Assembly: GCA_035388825.1 (NCBI GenBank)
Contig: DAOOQQ010000014.1
Coordinates: 1-64,000, forward strand
Direction of reading: 5' to 3'
DNA from: MWAR01 sp035388825
GTDB lineage: Bacteria > Muiribacteriota > Ozemobacteria > Ozemobacterales > Ozemobacteraceae
Length of the DNA: 64,000 bases
The notes beneath the pieces were generated by a model. The model worked only from the letters and a program-made list of their open reading frames with translations, was not told where the DNA came from and made no database searches. A program made the translations under genes and the position numbers. Of the stretch, positions 1-10,674 are shown piece by piece (the first letter of the stretch is position 1; every line of letters begins with the position of its first letter).

Positions 1-288
1 GCAGCACCTCGGCCAGGAGAACGAACCACCGAGTCACAGAGACACAGAGAACGGTCCACCGATAACACAGATGGCGCAGATGAACGCCTGTTGCCTGGAA
101 CGTTGAATCGCTTGAAATCACCACAAAGGCACGAAGACACAAAGCCCCGTTTTGGATGCATTTCTGGCTGTTCTTTGTGTCTTTGTGGCTTTGTGGTGAA
201 TCGGTCTTTTCTGGCTGAAGGGTTTGGGGCGGGGGATCGGATGAAGGACTATTTGTACATTTGCGACTTCGCCCGATAAGGGGGGAGT
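1..288. other. Intergenic start of window with repeats
   Basis: I see no supported gene here. The stretch holds CACAGAG-type repeats (about 28-60), a fragment of the 'CATCTGCGCCATCTG' type on the minus strand (about 62-86), and the long inverted repeat listed separately. A 12-codon frame (241-279) lies just upstream of the next gene; I treat it as chance. Confidence 0.6.
118..199. repeat. Long imperfect inverted repeat (CACAAAG family)
   Basis: The arms are 118-144 and 173-199. They match at 25 of 27 positions as reverse complements and enclose a loop of 28 nt. The arms are built of tandem CACAAAG/CACGAAG units. Related structures lie at 22469-22536 and 29448-29539, always between genes. The function is unknown; it could act as a transcript-end hairpin or as a miniature mobile palindrome. 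Confidence 0.75.
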
Positions 289-1305
289 ATGGCACCCTTT
301 CTCGGCGACGATCCCTTTCTGCCCGTGATGGAGGCGGCTCTCGGCACTCCGGAGGGCGGCTCCCCCACCCTGCTTCTCGACGACCGGGAACTCGGCGAAC
401 CCGGTTCGCCCTGGTCATCCCTGGCCGCGGAGCATCTCGACTGCCTGACCGACCGGTCGCGACTGCGGGCTTTCACCCGTTCCTGCGGACTTCCGACGCC
501 CGAAGGCATGACCGCCTCGGCCCTCGACCAGCTCGGCACCTGGATCATGCGTCGGCAGAAGTTTCCGCTGGCGCTCAAAAGCTGCCGCAACGCCTCGAAC
601 GGGGCAGGCATCTTCCGCCTCGAGGGATTCCGCGAACTGACGGGGTTCTACGAGAAAATCCAGGCATTCGAGCCAGGCCCCGTGCTGCTCGAGGAATGGA
701 TCGAGGCGCGCGCGCTGATCGAGGTCAGCGTGGCCGGCAGCGGAACCACGATGATGACCCAGGTCGGCCTCGACCGGACCCTGTCGGCCAGATGGGCATG
801 GCGCATGTTCCCGCTGAAGCTTCCGCAGGCATACAAACCCGGCGTGGAAGCCATCCTGACGGCATTCGCCCCGATGCTGAGTCGCAAAGGCACGCTGCTG
901 CGGTTCACCATCGCCCTGGCACCCGACGGAAAGGCGGTCCTGATCGCCGTGAGCGGAAGCGCCAACCGGATGGAGTATTATCCCGGCTGGTGCGAAGCCG
1001 CCGGCCTTCCGCCGCTCGCCACCTGCCTCGCGACAGCCCCCACCCCGCAGACGGCGCGCCCGATCCAGGCGTTTGGCCGACTCCAGTTTTTCCGGGGGCC
1101 GGAGAAAACCTCGCGGTACCCGGCGCAACCACCGGCCAAGTCAAAACCCCTCGGCCTCTCGGCCTACGCGACGGCGGGACGGTATGCGGCAGCCCTGCTG
1201 GCCGGAGCGGACCCGAACGCACTTTCCCAGAACGGGAAAATCCTGGCCCGACTCCTCGAGGAGGAGCTGCCCGTCACCGCGAAAACCGGCACGGGATCGC
1301 GCTGA
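289..1305 (+). CDS. ATP-grasp-like protein of unknown substrate
   Basis: This 338-residue soluble protein has no signal peptide. Around residues 95-150 it shows the typical layout of an ATP-grasp N-lobe: a beta strand ending in a lysine (FPLALKSC), a glycine-containing turn (NGAGIFRLEG), then a strand with paired acidic residues (VLLEEWIEA) that would contact the adenine. These match what is known of carboxylate-amine/thiol ligases, but the C-terminal metal-binding residues are not obvious, so it may be a diverged or inactive member. The start at 289 is preceded by a strong purine run (AAGGGG at 278-283). It is convergent with the LysM gene, with only three bases between the stop codons. No partner enzyme lies nearby, so the substrate cannot be inferred. 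Confidence 0.6.
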   Translation: MAPFLGDDPFLPVMEAALGTPEGGSPTLLLDDRELGEPGSPWSSLAAEHLDCLTDRSRLRAFTRSCGLPTPEGMTASALDQLGTWIMRRQKFPLALKSCRNASNGAGIFRLEGFRELTGFYEKIQAFEPGPVLLEEWIEARALIEVSVAGSGTTMMTQVGLDRTLSARWAWRMFPLKLPQAYKPGVEAILTAFAPMLSRKGTLLRFTIALAPDGKAVLIAVSGSANRMEYYPGWCEAAGLPPLATCLATAPTPQTARPIQAFGRLQFFRGPEKTSRYPAQPPAKSKPLGLSAYATAGRYAAALLAGADPNALSQNGKILARLLEEELPVTAKTGTGSR

Positions 1306-1308
1306 GCG

Positions 1309-2613
1309 TCAGGACCAGGATTTCCGGTAGCCGCGCCAGACGTCGAAGAACAGCTTGTTGCCCTGGAAATGGGGGCAGTATTTGTAGAATGAGTAGCTGG
1401 CGGCATTTTTCATCGTGACGCTCTCGCCGTCGATCGTCATCGTGACCTTCTCCCCGCGATCGATCTTCGCCTTCGCGTCGTCGTAGTGCCGGCGGTAGGT
1501 CTGGGCGGCCCACTCGATCTGCTTGTCGAGCCCCTTGAATTTCGTGTTCCAGTTGCCCGAGTCGTAGCAGCCGACGCCAAGCGCCCAATCGAGCTGCTTC
1601 TGGGTCGCCGTTTTCTTCGAGATGAGCCCCTGCTCGCACTGGAGGCGGGTGAGCAGCACCTGGGGGTTGATCCCGTGTTTCTTCGCGGCGTCATAGATCA
1701 TCTGCGCGGGCGTGGAGCCGTTGTAGGGCTTGGCCAGGCACGAACCCTTCGCATCGAGGAAGCTCTGGATCTGGGCGACGGTCATCGTATCCGTGTTGGT
1801 CAGCACGCGGTCGGAAACGACGTAATCCTTCTGGAAGGTGTCGTCCCAGGACTCGTCGCCGGCCGGGGCCACGGGGTACGCGCCCGGCTTTCCGGTCGTC
1901 GGGGTGGTCGTGGCGGGTTTCGTCCCGGTGGCCGGCTTCGTGATGCCGCGCGGCAGGGTGATGAGCTGGCCGGGGAAGATGAGGTTCGGCGTCGCGGCGA
2001 TGCAGGGGCTCTGGTAGCTGATGATGTGCGCCCACATGCCTTTGTCGCCGTAGTAGCGCTGGCAGATCGATTCGAGCGAGTCGCCCGCGCGCACGGCGTA
2101 GTAGTCGAGCGTGACGCCGTCGGGCGTGGTCAGCGGCTTCAGATTCAGCGATGAAGCGGGTCCGCTTCCCGGAGTCGGGAGCGCGACGGGAGGGGACGGG
2201 GGACGGTTTCCGGCCGTCGGGGTGGGATCGACCTCGACCTTGCCGCCGGTGAACGGGTTCTTCACGGCGTCGGAAACGGCTCCCGGAAGATCTTCGAACA
2301 CGGCACCCTTCCAGGCGTCGCGCAGGCGCTTCACCTCGGCCTTTTTCTGCTCGGCGTCGGGCGCGTTGGCGGCACGCGCCTCGGCGTAGGCTTTGCGGGC
2401 TTTCTGATACTCGTCCCAGGCGGCGGCTGCGGCGGGATTGGACTTCGCGCCACCGGATTTCGGCGACGAAACGGCGGTCTTCTCGCCGGATTTTTTGCCC
2501 TTCACGTTCTTGGCGACTTCGGTACCCACCACGAGCGTGGCGGCCCCGAGAGCTACGCCGAGGGCCAGGGTCACCATGAACCCGATGATGCCTCGTCTGT
2601 TGATGCGCTGCAT
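1309..2613 (-). CDS. LysM-domain cell-wall protein with lysozyme-like C-terminus
   Basis: This 434-residue protein begins MQRINRRG followed by one hydrophobic segment (residues about 9-28), so it is anchored or exported. Next come a Lys/Ala-rich helical stretch (about 60-100), a Pro-rich linker and one LysM domain (about 170-225; YYAVRAGDSLESICQRYYG, ending LITLPRG) that would bind peptidoglycan. The last 150 residues (ending AQTYRRHYDD) resemble glucosaminidase/lysozyme-fold domains, with KKHGINPQVLLTRLQCEQGL as the helix that would carry a catalytic glutamate (CEQGL). Cell-wall binding is well supported; hydrolytic activity is an inference. The start at 2613 has AGAGGGGGAG just upstream; a longer frame to 2733 would run through the promoter and is not used. 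Confidence 0.75.
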   Translation of the reverse strand: MQRINRRGIIGFMVTLALGVALGAATLVVGTEVAKNVKGKKSGEKTAVSSPKSGGAKSNPAAAAAWDEYQKARKAYAEARAANAPDAEQKKAEVKRLRDAWKGAVFEDLPGAVSDAVKNPFTGGKVEVDPTPTAGNRPPSPPVALPTPGSGPASSLNLKPLTTPDGVTLDYYAVRAGDSLESICQRYYGDKGMWAHIISYQSPCIAATPNLIFPGQLITLPRGITKPATGTKPATTTPTTGKPGAYPVAPAGDESWDDTFQKDYVVSDRVLTNTDTMTVAQIQSFLDAKGSCLAKPYNGSTPAQMIYDAAKKHGINPQVLLTRLQCEQGLISKKTATQKQLDWALGVGCYDSGNWNTKFKGLDKQIEWAAQTYRRHYDDAKAKIDRGEKVTMTIDGESVTMKNAASYSFYKYCPHFQGNKLFFDVWRGYRKSWS

Positions 2614-2672
2614 GGGGATACTCCCCCTCTTCCGTTCGGCGGCGACCGCCGTGTGATCATCCGAATGATACA

Positions 2673-2681
2673 AGTATACCA
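2673..2681 (-). promoter_or_regulatory. Extended -10 promoter of the LysM gene
   Basis: On the minus strand the sequence reads TGGTATACT, a TG-extended -10 about 60 nt ahead of the start at 2613. No clear -35 box is present. The same motif recurs before several genes in this window. Confidence 0.5.
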
Positions 2682-2738
2682 AACGCAGTCGGGGTGTCCG
2701 GGCGAAATTACGAGGTACGGTTGCCGGGGCCACCGGGT

Positions 2739-2767
2739 TTGACAGAGGGGGGATCGGTACGTATACT
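2739..2767 (+). promoter_or_regulatory. Sigma-70-type promoter of the secreted GATase-like gene
   Basis: TTGACA (2739-2744), 17 bases, then TATACT (2762-2767). This is nearly consensus and implies a leader of about 88 nt before the start at 2862. It lies back to back with the minus-strand promoter at 2673-2681. Confidence 0.7.
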
Positions 2768-2861
2768 CGTAGATAGTATTTGTATCGAGTAGGGGTGTTC
2801 CCGCATTACCGGATTGAGTATGTATCAGGGTTTCGAGGCAATAAGCAGAAAAGGATAGAGT

Positions 2862-3884
2862 ATGAATATGCCTACGAGATGGAAAGCCGTTCTCGCCGTT
2901 CTTCTGACCGCTGCGCTGTCGCCCTCCGCGTTCGCCGGCCCGCTCGTGCTGTTCGACGAGGGCCACGCCCAGACCGCCGGCAATGCCGACTGGGTCATCG
3001 GCGGCGGTTTTTCGGATTTCGCCGACGTGTTCAAGGCCGCCGGCTGCACCCTCAAGGGCGTCAAATCGCTGACTCCCGACGTGCTTCGCGAAGCGGCCGT
3101 CGTGGTGCTTCCCGAGCCGAACTCCGCCTACACCCCCACCGAGGAAAAAGCGATCGTCGATTTCGTCAACAACGGCGGCGCCCTCTACGCCATCGGTGAC
3201 CACAACAACTCGGATCGCAACGGCGACGGCATCGACTCGGTCGGTGTTCTGAACCGGTTCCTCCCGAAACTCGGCGTCCAGCTCGAGATCCGGTATTTCA
3301 CGGAAGCGCCGGCCGGTGGCGAGTATCGCAAGACCCCGATCACCCAGGGCGTCCGGGCCGTCGGCACCTGGGGCGGCACCTCGGTCAAGGCCCTTTCCTC
3401 GAGCGGCGAAGGCCACATCTTCTTCAGCGCGAAAAACGGCGGCGGCGCCTTCATCGTGACGGCCACCGTGGGTTCGAAGGGCGGCCGCGTCGTGGTGATG
3501 GGCGACAGCTCCCCCTACGACGACGGCACCGGCGACCCGCGCGACAAGCTGCACAACGGGTTTTCCAACCCGAAGTTCCAGCACGACGTTCTCGCGAAAA
3601 ACACCGTGAAATGGATCCTCGACGGCTCGCGGCCGAGCGCCCGAAGCCGGCTCCATGCCCTCGTTTCCGACCTGAAAACCGTCGACGGCAGCCTGCGCGC
3701 CCGTTCCGACGAGGCCCTGCTGATGTATGCCGAAAGCTGTGAGCAGTCTCTCACCGGCCTCCTGGGCACGAATCCGGCGCTTCGCGACGAGTTCAAGCGG
3801 TTGAGCGGCGGCAACGAAGCTTTCCTGAGCATCGAGAAGTCGCTCTCGATGCAGGATTCCTTCAACACCCTGCACGGCAACTGA
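2862..3884 (+). CDS. Secreted protein with glutamine-amidotransferase-like fold
   Basis: The 340-residue product has a clear signal peptide (residues 1-26, cleavage after AFA). The mature part reads LVLFDEGHAQTAGNADW, followed by a helix/strand series ending in YAIGDHNNSDRNGDG (about 105-120) and VVVMGDSSPYDDGTGD (about 210-225). This arrangement resembles the DUF4350/class I GATase-like domain found in secreted bacterial proteins that bear no glutaminase cysteine. The Asp/Asn-rich loops could bind a metal. The last 90 residues are helical and lack a recognised domain. The start at 2862 follows AAGGATAGAG; ATG at 2868 is possible but further from it. The gene is monocistronic, framed by its own promoter and the terminator at 3903-3930. 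Confidence 0.6.
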   Translation: MNMPTRWKAVLAVLLTAALSPSAFAGPLVLFDEGHAQTAGNADWVIGGGFSDFADVFKAAGCTLKGVKSLTPDVLREAAVVVLPEPNSAYTPTEEKAIVDFVNNGGALYAIGDHNNSDRNGDGIDSVGVLNRFLPKLGVQLEIRYFTEAPAGGEYRKTPITQGVRAVGTWGGTSVKALSSSGEGHIFFSAKNGGGAFIVTATVGSKGGRVVVMGDSSPYDDGTGDPRDKLHNGFSNPKFQHDVLAKNTVKWILDGSRPSARSRLHALVSDLKTVDGSLRARSDEALLMYAESCEQSLTGLLGTNPALRDEFKRLSGGNEAFLSIEKSLSMQDSFNTLHGN

Positions 3885-3902
3885 TCACACGTTTTTCACC
3901 GA

Positions 3903-3938
3903 CGGCGCCTCCCGGTTGCGGGGGGCGCCGCTGTTTTG
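3903..3938 (+). terminator. Rho-independent terminator
   Basis: A GC-rich stem (CGGCGCCTCCC paired with GGG(G)GGCGCCG, 3903-3930) is followed by CTGTTTTG. It ends the transcript of the 2862-3884 gene. Confidence 0.65.
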
Positions 3939-3947
3939 TGGTATAGT
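3939..3947 (+). promoter_or_regulatory. Extended -10 promoter, near-leaderless start
   Basis: TGGTATAGT lies only 11 nt before the ATG at 3959, and no Shine-Dalgarno sequence fits between. The expected transcript start is therefore within about 5 nt of the start codon. Confidence 0.5.
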
Positions 3948-3958
3948 GTCGTCACATC

Positions 3959-4903
3959 ATGGCCTCGCTATCGCAACGCAACTCCATCTTTTCGGGCATC
4001 CTCCTGCTGCTGCTGGCGGGCGTGCTCGCGATGGTCGGCATTCTCTGGGGCAGTTTCATCGATTTCACGACTCCAACGGGCATCCAGGAGGTCTTCGCCG
4101 GTCTTTCCTCCTCCCCGGCGCCGCGGCTGACCGCCGGATTCGGCAACTGGCGCGAGCTGCCGATCTGCTACACCATTCCCCAGGGGGACCTGTTCCGGTT
4201 TTTCGAACTGGTCAGCCCGCGCCTCCAGACGATCGCCTCGCGAATGGCCTTCCGCGCAAAGATCGACATCGCCCTCGATTCGGCCGATGTCGTGTACCGC
4301 GTTTCGACGGGAAAAGCCGTCATGGGAGCCGTCTCGGCGGTCGCCTACGCGAAACTGCGCCGCCAGTATCCGATCATCGCCGTCTTCGAACGGGCCGGGC
4401 GTGTGCCCAAGACCTCGCTGTTCGTGGTTCGCTCCGACGACCCGGTCTCCTCGCTCGCCGATCTGCGCGGCAAGCGGATCTGCTTCCGGGCCAAGGATTC
4501 GATGAGCGGCTATTACATCCCGCTTCAGGAGCTGAAAGCCGCGGGAATCGATCCCGAGACCTTTTTCAGCCAGATCAGCTACAACGACAACCTCGCGAAC
4601 TCGACCCTCGGCCTGATCAGTGGCGAGTTCGACGTCATCCTGCTTTCGAACACCTTTTACGAGGAGCTCCCGCCGGAACAGCGCGAGAAACTTCGCATCC
4701 TGTATGCCTCGAAGCCGATCCCAGGCGGGGTCTACATCTCGACCGCCTCGGCCTCGGCACAACTCCAGACCTTTTTCGCGGAGTTCCAGGCCTATGGGGA
4801 AACCGTTGCCGCGACGGCGCCTCTCGCGGGGCTGTTCCAGGTGAAGCCGGCCGTTCCGGCGGCATACGACGTTCTCGAGGGGGCGAGCATCGATGACGAG
4901 TAA
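3959..4903 (+). CDS. PhnD/PtxB-type periplasmic binding protein, membrane-anchored
   Basis: This 314-residue protein has an N-terminal hydrophobic segment (about 11-32, uncleaved-looking) followed by a two-lobed type 2 periplasmic-binding fold. Family marks are the strand/helix LFVVRSDDPVSSLADLRGKR with CFRAKDSMSGYYIPLQELKAAGI (about 155-195), typical of phosphate/phosphonate/phosphite-binding proteins. There is no ABC permease or ATPase next to it. Instead the gene overlaps the following sensor gene by 11 nt, so the two are probably translated together and the binding protein may feed a signal rather than a transporter. The ligand cannot be read from the sequence. Start codon: only ATG 3959 follows the promoter, without a Shine-Dalgarno. 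Confidence 0.7.
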   Translation: MASLSQRNSIFSGILLLLLAGVLAMVGILWGSFIDFTTPTGIQEVFAGLSSSPAPRLTAGFGNWRELPICYTIPQGDLFRFFELVSPRLQTIASRMAFRAKIDIALDSADVVYRVSTGKAVMGAVSAVAYAKLRRQYPIIAVFERAGRVPKTSLFVVRSDDPVSSLADLRGKRICFRAKDSMSGYYIPLQELKAAGIDPETFFSQISYNDNLANSTLGLISGEFDVILLSNTFYEELPPEQREKLRILYASKPIPGGVYISTASASAQLQTFFAEFQAYGETVAATAPLAGLFQVKPAVPAAYDVLEGASIDDE

Positions 4904-5561
4904 CGGTTCCCCGATGCCGGCCGCTCTCCAGCAGGAAGCCCTCGGGCTGCGCCAGAAGCTGGCGGCGGCGTTCGGCCTGCTGATCATCCTGCTGATGCTG
5001 CTGAGCATCTATGTCATCACCTGGTTCGAGTGGGATACCGGTCTCGACCGGGCCCGCGCCGAGGGCCAGATGCTCGGCCGGGTGATCGCCGTCGGCATGG
5101 CCGAGCAGCTCGCGCGCAACAATTTCCAGGGCATCGAGTTCGCGCTGAAGGAGTATGCGAAGTTCGGCCTCCTGCGCTACTGCGTGATCGTCTCGAAGGC
5201 GGGTAAGATCATCGCAGGCACCGACAGCGGGCTGAACGGCAGGTTCCTGCACGACGACTGGAGCATCGACAGCCTCACCTCGGGCGAGCCCATGGTGCGT
5301 CGCGCTTCCTACCGCGGGGAACTGGTCTACGACACCGCCGTTCCGATCATCATCGGCGCCGAGCGGTTCGGCTCGATCCGGCTCGGGTTCCCGCTTCAGG
5401 CCGAGATCGAGAACATCCGCAAGTTGCTGCTGTTCAACCTCTGCCTGGGCCTCGTCTTCCTGCTGATCGCGCTGTTCGTGGCCTACAGCCTGTCCCACGC
5501 GGTCACGGGGCGCCTCGCGGAGCTCGCGAGCGAGATCCGCAACGGCTCAACCCCCTCCTGA
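4893..5561 (+). CDS. Orphan membrane sensor (Cache/HAMP-like) without output domain
   Basis: The 222-residue product has two membrane segments (about 26-48 and 174-198) flanking an extracytoplasmic domain of about 125 residues. That domain contains a single-Cache/PAS-like pattern (LRYCVIVSKAGKIIAGTDSG). After the second segment comes only a short HAMP-start (SHAVTGRLAELASEIRNG), then a stop. Normal chemoreceptors and kinases of this type continue with a signalling domain, so this is either a truncated receptor or a subunit that works through its partner, the PhnD-like protein just upstream (overlap 4893-4903). GAGGGGG about nine bases ahead supports the 4893 start; ATG 4914 is an alternative. 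It is convergent with the next gene, with one base between stops. Confidence 0.6.
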   Translation: MTSNGSPMPAALQQEALGLRQKLAAAFGLLIILLMLLSIYVITWFEWDTGLDRARAEGQMLGRVIAVGMAEQLARNNFQGIEFALKEYAKFGLLRYCVIVSKAGKIIAGTDSGLNGRFLHDDWSIDSLTSGEPMVRRASYRGELVYDTAVPIIIGAERFGSIRLGFPLQAEIENIRKLLLFNLCLGLVFLLIALFVAYSLSHAVTGRLAELASEIRNGSTPS

Positions 5562-5562
5562 C

Positions 5563-6084
5563 TCAGCTTCCGGAACGCGGCTGAAGGCGGTCGGCAAGCA
5601 CCTCTCCGAGAAGAACACCTGCGAAGCCGGTGAAGAACTGGATGCCGGTGATCCCTCCCAGGAGCAGCCGGACTTCGGGCGGCCAACCCATCGAGCCCGC
5701 GAGCAGAATGCCGCCGACACCGATGAGAAGTGCCTTCGCGCCCGACGCGGCAAGGGCTTCGACCAGACGCGACCACCGCCGGGTGGCAGACGCGATCGCG
5801 ATGTAGACGATGTTTCCCGGGACGATGACGGGCGCCAGCAGGATCAGGGGCGCGGGCAGATGCCCTGTCAGAAGCGCGCCGACCGGGGTGAGTCCGGCAA
5901 GAAGCAGGGCGCACCGGAGGCTTCCGCGGGCGAGGGTGACGAGGAAGATCGCGTTGACGAGGATCCCCGTGACGGGGTTCGGCAGGCGAAAATTCTGTAC
6001 CCCCAGGGCCAGGGCGAGCATGATTCCGGCCATGACGGCGTCGGTCAGAAGCGAGGGTCGATGAAGTTCCGGACTGGTCGGCAT
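5563..6084 (-). CDS. Small integral membrane protein (possible ECF-type S component)
   Basis: This 173-residue protein is almost entirely hydrophobic, with five or six predicted membrane helices. Glycine/proline-rich turns (GILVNAIFLVTLARG, LLAPVIVPGNIVYIAIAS) recall the substrate-binding S components of energy-coupling-factor transporters. No ECF ATPase or T subunit is nearby, so this is only a resemblance. No strong Shine-Dalgarno is present before 6084. It sits between the sensor and the pyrophosphatase and is divergent from the latter. Confidence 0.45.
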   Translation of the reverse strand: MPTSPELHRPSLLTDAVMAGIMLALALGVQNFRLPNPVTGILVNAIFLVTLARGSLRCALLLAGLTPVGALLTGHLPAPLILLAPVIVPGNIVYIAIASATRRWSRLVEALAASGAKALLIGVGGILLAGSMGWPPEVRLLLGGITGIQFFTGFAGVLLGEVLADRLQPRSGS

Positions 6085-6114
6085 ATCCGGGATGGTACTT
6101 CCGGAAGATCCGAA

Positions 6115-6143
6115 TTGACAAGAGTTTGAACCTCTGCGATAAT
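6115..6143 (+). promoter_or_regulatory. Strong promoter of the pyrophosphatase gene
   Basis: TTGACA (6115-6120), 17 bases, GATAAT (6138-6143), with a TG extension at 6135-6136. It has both a consensus -35 and an extended -10, one of the best promoters in the window, consistent with a highly expressed pump. The leader is about 60 nt. Confidence 0.75.
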
Positions 6144-6209
6144 TTTCGGTTCTGCGGTTACTGGTTTCAAAGCAACTCCCCGAAAGCGGGGAACGTCAGA
6201 GGAGGTTCC

Positions 6210-9038
<2,829 letters not shown>

Positions 9039-9050
9039 TCGTTCTCAAAA

Positions 9051-9080
9051 CGCCCCTTCCGCAAGGAAGGGGCGTTTTTC
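9051..9080 (+). terminator. Rho-independent terminator after hppA
   Basis: A perfect 10-bp stem (CGCCCCTTCC / GGAAGGGGCG) with GCAA loop is followed by TTTTTC. It begins 12 nt after the stop codon. Confidence 0.9.
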
Positions 9081-9266
9081 TTTCTGCTGAAAGAAGAACG
9101 CACCAGAGAGGAACGAACGCCTGGCCCCCCTTGTTTCCCGGGTGCGACGCAACCTCCATCGTTGAAGACGTTCAGGATTTCATCTGCGTCATCTGTGCCA
9201 TCTGCGGATCGGTTCTTTTGACGAAACCCACATACCAGACACCGAGGCACAGAGAATAGTGTATGC

Positions 9267-9287
9267 GGGCGGGTTTGGAACCCGCCC
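9267..9287. repeat. GGGCGGGTTT palindrome
   Basis: GGGCGGGTTT is followed by G and GAACCCGCCC, a near-perfect 21-nt dyad. Other copies are at 29600-29620 and 47155-47175. Confidence 0.75.
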
Positions 9288-9319
9288 AGACGTATGGCGG
9301 CGAGGTTGTGCCATTGATC

Positions 9320-9347
9320 GTAGGGACGGATCGCGATCCGCCCCTAC
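9320..9347. repeat. GTAGGG..CCCTAC palindrome
   Basis: A 28-nt dyad around a central GATCGCGATC, with GTAGGG at one end and CCCTAC at the other. The CCCTACAGA flank is shared with the palindrome at 47155-47175, so the two seem to belong to one family with different cores. Confidence 0.7.
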
Positions 9348-9441
9348 AGAATTGGACGAGAATGTTCCGTTGCTCACAGAGAACGGTTCGTGATCCAATC
9401 ATCGTTCTGTTCGCGGACATTGGCAGAGGGGAGACTCACCC

Positions 9442-10674
9442 ATGGAACATCGGGATCTGATCGTCGTCGGGGCCGGGCCTTCGGGCATGATGGCCGCCAT
9501 CACCGCAGCGCGGAACGGCCGACGGGTGCTGCTCCTCGAGAAGCTGGCCCGGCCGGGCGCCAAGCTGCGCGCAACGGGGGGCGGCCGATGCAACCTCACC
9601 AACACGCTCGACACCGAAGCCTTTATCAACTCCTTCGGCCGGTCCGGCCGGTTCATGCTGCCGGCCCTGACCGCCTTCGACCGCCACGCCCTCCTCGCCT
9701 TTCTCACGGAAATCGGCGTTCAGACCCATGCGCCCGACGGCCTGCGGGTGTTTCCGGTCACGCACGATTCTTCCACGGTCACGAACGCGCTCGAGTCGGA
9801 GTTGCGCCGGCTCGGCGTCGAGCTGATGACCGGTCGGAGGGCGCAGGAACTGCGCTGCGCCGACGGATATATTCTCGGAATAATACTTGACACTGTATTA
9901 TATCAATCAGATTTCGTCGTCATCGCCACGGGCGGGCTCGGTTACCCGGCGCTGGGCGCGGAAGGGGACGGCTACGCCCTCGCCCGGATGGCCGGCCACA
10001 CGGTGACGGAGCTGCACCCCGCGATGCTGCCGCTGAAAACGAAGGAGTCCTGGGTGAAACACTGCCGGGCCGACACGGTCGGCAAAGCCGAGCTGCGCAT
10101 CGACCTCCCCAAGGCAAAACACCTGCGGGCCGTGGGGGATCTCATCTTCACCTCCGATGGCATCCGCGGCCCCGTCGTCCTGGACTTCGCCCGCGAGATC
10201 ACCCCGCTACTCGCCCGCCACGGCGAAGTGCCGCTGCTCGTGAATCTCACCAAGGGCCGGAACGAAGAGGAGATCCGGGAGCACCTGAAGCGGGAAGCCG
10301 CATCGGGCACGCTTCCCACGATCATGGATGCCGTCGCCACGCTCGTTCCCGGCCCTCTATCCCGGGAACTCTGCCTCCAGGCCGGGATCGACCCTGCCAG
10401 CCCGCCGGGCCGCGTCCCGCCGCCGGCTCGGGATCGGCTTATCAAGCTTCTCGCGTGGACACCGCTGACCGTGACCGGCCACGGCGGTTTCGATCAGGCG
10501 ATGATGACGCGGGGCGGGGTTTCCCTGAAGGAAGTCCATCCCGAGACGCTCGGAAGCCGCCGCGTCAAAGGGCTGTATTTCTGCGGAGAACTCCTCGATC
10601 TCGACGGCCCATGCGGCGGATTCAATCTCCAGTGGGCCTTCTCCAGCGGGTATCTCGCCGGCCTGCTCAGATGA
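9442..10674 (+). CDS. HI0933/BaiN-family FAD-dependent oxidoreductase
   Basis: This 410-residue flavoprotein has the N-terminal dinucleotide-binding fingerprint VVGAGPSGMMAA (residues 7-19), an acidic end to the second strand (LLLEK), and the family signature RATGGGRCNLTNT (about 46-58). VIATGGLGYPALGAEGDG (about 155-172) and a C-terminal FCGELLDLDGPCGGFNLQWA contact FAD. Members reduce or dehydrogenate uncharacterised substrates; some act on bile-acid intermediates, which is not implied here. GGCAGAGGGGAG precedes the start. A short AT-rich dyad with rare codons interrupts the otherwise GC-rich frame at 9881-9900. The gene overlaps the convergent aldo/keto reductase by 8 nt. Confidence 0.85.
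   Translation: MEHRDLIVVGAGPSGMMAAITAARNGRRVLLLEKLARPGAKLRATGGGRCNLTNTLDTEAFINSFGRSGRFMLPALTAFDRHALLAFLTEIGVQTHAPDGLRVFPVTHDSSTVTNALESELRRLGVELMTGRRAQELRCADGYILGIILDTVLYQSDFVVIATGGLGYPALGAEGDGYALARMAGHTVTELHPAMLPLKTKESWVKHCRADTVGKAELRIDLPKAKHLRAVGDLIFTSDGIRGPVVLDFAREITPLLARHGEVPLLVNLTKGRNEEEIREHLKREAASGTLPTIMDAVATLVPGPLSRELCLQAGIDPASPPGRVPPPARDRLIKLLAWTPLTVTGHGGFDQAMMTRGGVSLKEVHPETLGSRRVKGLYFCGELLDLDGPCGGFNLQWAFSSGYLAGLLR
9881..9900. repeat. Intragenic AT-rich dyad
   Basis: TAATAC, 8 nt, GTATTA: a perfect 6-bp inverted repeat inside the flavoprotein gene. The frame here uses ATA ATA CTT .. GTA TTA TAT CAA TCA, codons otherwise scarce in the gene. Confidence 0.7.

Larger units (their letters stand above)
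9081..9441. other. Repeat-filled intergenic gap
   Basis: No gene is supported here. It holds a 'CATCTGCGTCATCTGTGCC' type fragment (about 9181-9207), a CACAGAG unit, and two palindromes listed separately. Short frames in it are translations of these repeats. The flavoprotein's promoter must lie near the end, but no convincing box is seen. Confidence 0.6.

Noticed and set aside
91..279. 62-codon frame at the start of the window
   Set aside because: It translates the CACAAAG inverted repeat, has no ribosome site, and similar frames appear wherever the repeat occurs.
9887..9900. TTGACA followed by TATTAT-like bases inside the flavoprotein gene as a promoter
   Set aside because: The spacing is only a few bases, so it cannot work as a -35/-10 pair. 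It is part of the AT-rich dyad.
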